Of a DNA stretch of 64,000 nucleotides, positions 61,106 to 64,000 are shown one piece after another. Made by a program: the position numbers and the translations under genes. This DNA comes from Rhizobiales bacterium 62-17 (GTDB lineage Bacteria > Pseudomonadota > Alphaproteobacteria > Rhizobiales > Beijerinckiaceae): NCBI GenBank assembly GCA_001898965.1, contig MKVW01000009.1, forward strand, positions 1,466,522 through 1,530,521, read 5' to 3'. The notes beneath the pieces were generated by a model that did not search any database, had not been told where the DNA came from, and saw only the letters and a program-made list of their open reading frames with translations. Position 1 is the first letter of the stretch. Every line of letters begins with the position of its first letter.

Positions 61106-62227
61106 TTAGGCGTGTCTGTTGAATTCGTCAGCGATAGCGATGCATTTCTCCGGATCGATGCGCAGATAAAGCGGCGCGCCGTCGGGCGCGCGCAGTGAGG
61201 GGTGGGAGCGTGATTGCAGCAGGGCGGTGCCGACGCGCACTTGCACGTCGAGGAAATCGCCGAGAAACACCGTGGCATCCGCTATCCCGGCAAGCCTGTT
61301 CCTGTCCGCCGCGTCGAACGGCTGCTCCGACAATTCGATATCTTCCGGACGGATCGAGACCGAGGCTTTGGAGCCGGCTTCCAGGCCCGTTTCGCTTTTC
61401 ACCAGAATGTCGCCGGCCGGCGTTTCGACCAGCCAGCGCTGGCTCGTTTGATCGAGCCCCTTGACGCGGCCTTCGAGAAAATTGGTCGTGCCGATGAAAT
61501 CGGCGACGAATTTGGTGCGCGGGCGGTTGTAGATATCGTGCGGCGAGCCGATCTGGACGATCCGCCCTTCGTTCATCACGGCGATCTCGTGCGAGAGCGC
61601 CAGCGCCTCGCCCTGATCATGGGTGACGTAGATGGTGGTCAGGCCGTTGTCGCGTTGGATGCGTTTCAATTCGAAGCGCATGCGGTCGCGCAGCTTGGCG
61701 TCGAGATTGGACAGCGGCTCATCGAGCAGCAGCAGTTCCGGTTCCATCACCAGGGCGCGGGCCAGCGCCAGGCGCTGCTGCTGGCCGCCGGAGAGTTTGG
61801 TGGCGTCGCGCTCCGCCAGATGATCGAGCGCCACCGCCTGCAGCACGCCCATCACCTTGTCGCGGATCTTCTGCTTCGACGGGCGGTTGGCGCGCACCTC
61901 CAGCGGGAAAGCGGCATTGGCGAACACGCTCATATGCGGCCAGATGGCATAGGACTGAAACACCATGCCGAAATTGCGTTTGTTGGGCGGAATGAAGATC
62001 TGGCCTTGCGAGGCATAGACCAGTTTGCCGTTCACTTCGATCTCGCCGGAGGTCGGCCGCTCCAGGCCAGCGATCGAGCGCAAGGTCGTCGTCTTGCCGC
62101 AGCCAGAGGGGCCAAGGAGTGTGAAGAACTTGCCTTTCGGCACTTCGAAAGAGATGTCCTGGGCCGCGCGCACGGCAGGCCCCTTCGGGGTCTTATACTC
62201 CGTATTGAGCCGTCTGACGCTGAGCAC
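61106..62227 (-). CDS. ABC transporter ATPase, PotA/FbpC type
   Basis: A 373-residue ATPase with Walker A GPSGCGKTT, Q-loop GMVFQSYAIWPHMSV, signature LSGGQQQRLALARAL, Walker B LLLDEPLSNLD, and a C-terminal TOBE region (SIRPEDIEL, RLAGIADATVFLGDFLDVQVRVG). The YAIWPHMSV wording is typical of the spermidine/putrescine- or iron-type importers. Its permeases and binding protein are not in the window and may lie to the right. GTG 62227 follows AGGAGG; an upstream in-frame TTG would place that site inside the gene. Confidence 0.88.
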   Translation of the reverse strand: MLSVRRLNTEYKTPKGPAVRAAQDISFEVPKGKFFTLLGPSGCGKTTTLRSIAGLERPTSGEIEVNGKLVYASQGQIFIPPNKRNFGMVFQSYAIWPHMSVFANAAFPLEVRANRPSKQKIRDKVMGVLQAVALDHLAERDATKLSGGQQQRLALARALVMEPELLLLDEPLSNLDAKLRDRMRFELKRIQRDNGLTTIYVTHDQGEALALSHEIAVMNEGRIVQIGSPHDIYNRPRTKFVADFIGTTNFLEGRVKGLDQTSQRWLVETPAGDILVKSETGLEAGSKASVSIRPEDIELSEQPFDAADRNRLAGIADATVFLGDFLDVQVRVGTALLQSRSHPSLRAPDGAPLYLRIDPEKCIAIADEFNRHA

Positions 62228-62290
62228 CGTTTCCTCCTCGCCTGATTTTATGCGCCCGACAGGTGGTTCGCGCAAGCTGGCCGGTATCGG

Positions 62291-64000
62291 TCAGTCCTTG
62301 CGATGATGATGGTCGTGATGGTGGTCATGGTGATGATCGTGATCGTGTGCGTGACCATGGTCATGAGAATGTCCATGCGAATGGTTATGCGTATGTCCGT
62401 GGTGATGGTGGTGGCCGGCCTCGTGCTCGCGGTGATGAATGATCTCTCGCGCGCGCGGGCCGCGCGGGTCTTCGCTGAACACTAGGGATTTGATGGTCAC
62501 GGGCACGGTGTAAGAGGGGATGCGCAACTTGCCGAGGTCGATATAGTCGAAGTCGGCCAGCATCACGCCGTCGATGACGAGGATTTCGCTGGCGATGCCG
62601 CAATCCTCGCGCAGAACCGCGCCGAGCGTCTGCGCCACGTCGCCATCGAGCATGAGATAGAGCGGCTTGCCGGCGGCGATCCGATCAGCCAAGGCCAGAG
62701 CAATGCCCTTGGCGAAACCGAGGATACGCTCATAGGCCGGCGCACCGGTCCAGCGCAGCGCCAAAGCGACGTCCTGCTCGATGTCTTCGAGATCGAAGGC
62801 TTTGAGATGGGCGGTGATCGCCTTGGCGAGCCCAGCGGAATCGACCTCTTCGCTGAGTTCGAACGGCGGCTGCACCACTTGCAGGTTGCGCCTTGGCAAC
62901 AGCACGCCCGGGTTGGAAATATAGCTGGTGTTGCCGGAGAGCTGGACGCTGTATTCGGAGGCGCCGAGCGCCGTGGCGCGAATGCATTCGTGCGCCGGCA
63001 GCAGCGGCCACGGGAATCGCCCGGCCGCGATCCGCTTGCGGATGGCGGCACCAAGCCGGCGGCCCATGTCGTGAAAATCCTGCTGCTCGCGATCATAGAC
63101 ATATTCGCCGACGCCGCCGGAGAACATCATGCCGGCCACATCGCCGAAATCGACGATCGGGTCGGTGAGATAGAGATGTTCGACATCATGTGGCATCGGC
63201 CGTGTCGCTAGGGCCTGGAGCAGGGTCTCGGCCATGCCGTCGGCGACTTGATCGAGGTCCGCTTCGCTGACGGCCTGGCCGAGTGCCCAGTCGAAACCGG
63301 CACGGCGCGCATGGGTCCGCCCGGCCGGATCGAGCCGCACGATGTGGCCACCTTCGGTGACTTGCAGACGGCCGCCGATATGGACGGCGGCGGTCGAAAT
63401 CACCTTGCCGCCTTCGAGCACGCCGATCTTGGTCGTGCCGCCGCCGATGTCGATGTTGAGCACGCGCTTGCGCAGATCGAGCGAAGCCTGCGCGGCGCCG
63501 GAGCCATAGGCGGCGAGCATGGATTCCATGTGGTGGCCGGCGGTGGCGCAGACGAATTCGCCGCCCTGCTGTGACAGCAGGGCTGAGATGGCCTGCGCAT
63601 TCTCCCGCCGCAGCGCTTCGCCGGTGAGGATCACCGCGCCGGTATCCACCTCGGCGGCGGCGATGCCGGCTTGCTGATAGGCCTGCGTGATGATCTCGCG
63701 CAGCTTGCCATCGTCGATCCGCGTTTCGCTGGCATAGGGCGTCAACGCCACCGGCGAGAGATAGAGCGTGTCGCGCGAGACGACATAATAGCGGCTGGTC
63801 AGGTCTTCGGCGAGGCGGCGCAGATGAATGCGCGAGAAGATGACCTGCGTGCCCGATGAACCGATATCGATGCCGACGCTGGTGAGATGGACATTGTCCT
63901 GAATCCAGAGTGGATTTTCTTCCAGGGGCCCGTCGAACTCAAAATCGTCGTGTTCGTGATCGGCATCGCCGTCGCCGTCGTGCTCATGATTATAATATTG
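62291..64000 (-). CDS. EutA-family reactivating factor with His/Asp-rich ends (5' end outside window)
   Basis: 569 codons are visible and the frame runs off the right edge. The core is a clear match to EutA, the ATP-dependent reactivase of ethanolamine ammonia-lyase: TSVGIDIGSSGTQVIFSR near the N terminus, RVLNIDIGGGTTKIGVLEGG, MMFSGGVGEYVYD and YIDLGKLRIPSYTVPVTIKS at the end of the fold. E. coli EutA stops just after VKS; this protein continues with about 60 more residues dominated by His, Asp and Gly. An Asp/Glu/His-rich segment also precedes the core. No eutB or eutC is in the window. It heads a minus-strand run with the ABC ATPase and bicupin. Confidence 0.88.
   Translation of the reverse strand, partial: QYYNHEHDGDGDADHEHDDFEFDGPLEENPLWIQDNVHLTSVGIDIGSSGTQVIFSRIHLRRLAEDLTSRYYVVSRDTLYLSPVALTPYASETRIDDGKLREIITQAYQQAGIAAAEVDTGAVILTGEALRRENAQAISALLSQQGGEFVCATAGHHMESMLAAYGSGAAQASLDLRKRVLNIDIGGGTTKIGVLEGGKVISTAAVHIGGRLQVTEGGHIVRLDPAGRTHARRAGFDWALGQAVSEADLDQVADGMAETLLQALATRPMPHDVEHLYLTDPIVDFGDVAGMMFSGGVGEYVYDREQQDFHDMGRRLGAAIRKRIAAGRFPWPLLPAHECIRATALGASEYSVQLSGNTSYISNPGVLLPRRNLQVVQPPFELSEEVDSAGLAKAITAHLKAFDLEDIEQDVALALRWTGAPAYERILGFAKGIALALADRIAAGKPLYLMLDGDVAQTLGAVLREDCGIASEILVIDGVMLADFDYIDLGKLRIPSYTVPVTIKSLVFSEDPRGPRAREIIHHREHEAGHHHHHGHTHNHSHGHSHDHGHAHDHDHHHDHHHDHHHRKD

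Overview
The window is GC-rich, densely coded chromosomal DNA from an alphaproteobacterium, most likely of the Rhizobiales (Hyphomicrobiales). Supporting signs are an IalB-family periplasmic protein, an MntR-type regulator, a two-subunit glycyl-tRNA synthetase (glyQ/glyS), a TctC/Bug solute-binding protein, and dispersed palindromes beginning GTGTCATCCC or CCGTCATTGCGAG. The species cannot be named from this sequence alone. About 95% is coding; no rRNA, insertion sequence or CRISPR array was seen, and there is one tRNA gene.

Left part (1-17 kb). The window opens inside a large secreted protein built of MBG repeats, followed by an IalB-like protein and a small ORF that looks like the tail of a serine recombinase. 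Next is a hydroxamate-type siderophore locus: ECF sigma factor (FecI), anti-sigma (FecR), TonB-dependent receptor with a signalling domain, FhuD-like binding protein, double-length FhuB permease, siderophore-interacting flavoprotein, PvdE/SyrD-type exporter, TonB and FhuC ATPase, most with overlapping stop and start codons. A PLP-dependent Orn/Lys/Arg decarboxylase and a GNAT acetyltransferase follow.

Catabolic island (17-30 kb). Two divergent arms flank a strong 14-bp-arm inverted repeat at 22355-22388. The minus arm holds an ABC importer, an Asp/Glu-racemase-like enzyme, a VOC protein and an IclR regulator. The plus arm holds an acyl-CoA ligase, an MDR oxidoreductase, a PaaI thioesterase and an M20 amidohydrolase. 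A MetE-C-like enzyme, a SnoaL protein and an amidase lie beside it. It looks like an uptake-plus-degradation pathway for an unidentified nitrogen-containing acid or amide.

Middle (30.7-53 kb) is mostly housekeeping: tRNA-Arg(CCG), a TrmO-like protein, a reduced molybdate locus, an MFS exporter, a universal stress protein, MntR, a 3-oxoadipyl-CoA-type thiolase, a nitrilase, glyQ/glyS, a tRNA methyltransferase, polyprenyl diphosphate synthase, a GH3 glycosidase, ispE, a TPR protein and hisS. Six palindromic repeat clusters lie between genes from 38.7 to 59.9 kb and none was seen before 38.7 kb.

Right part (53-64 kb). A Rieske oxygenase is divergent from its Rieske ferredoxin, with a candidate IclR operator between them. 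A His-rich COG0523 GTPase, an IclR regulator, an FAD/2Fe-2S reductase and a 4,5-dihydroxyphthalate-decarboxylase-like protein follow. Together these resemble a three-component aromatic-ring oxygenase of the phthalate type. Convergent to it is an operon of a bicupin, an ABC ATPase and a EutA-family reactivase with unusual His/Asp-rich ends; the EutA gene runs off the right edge.
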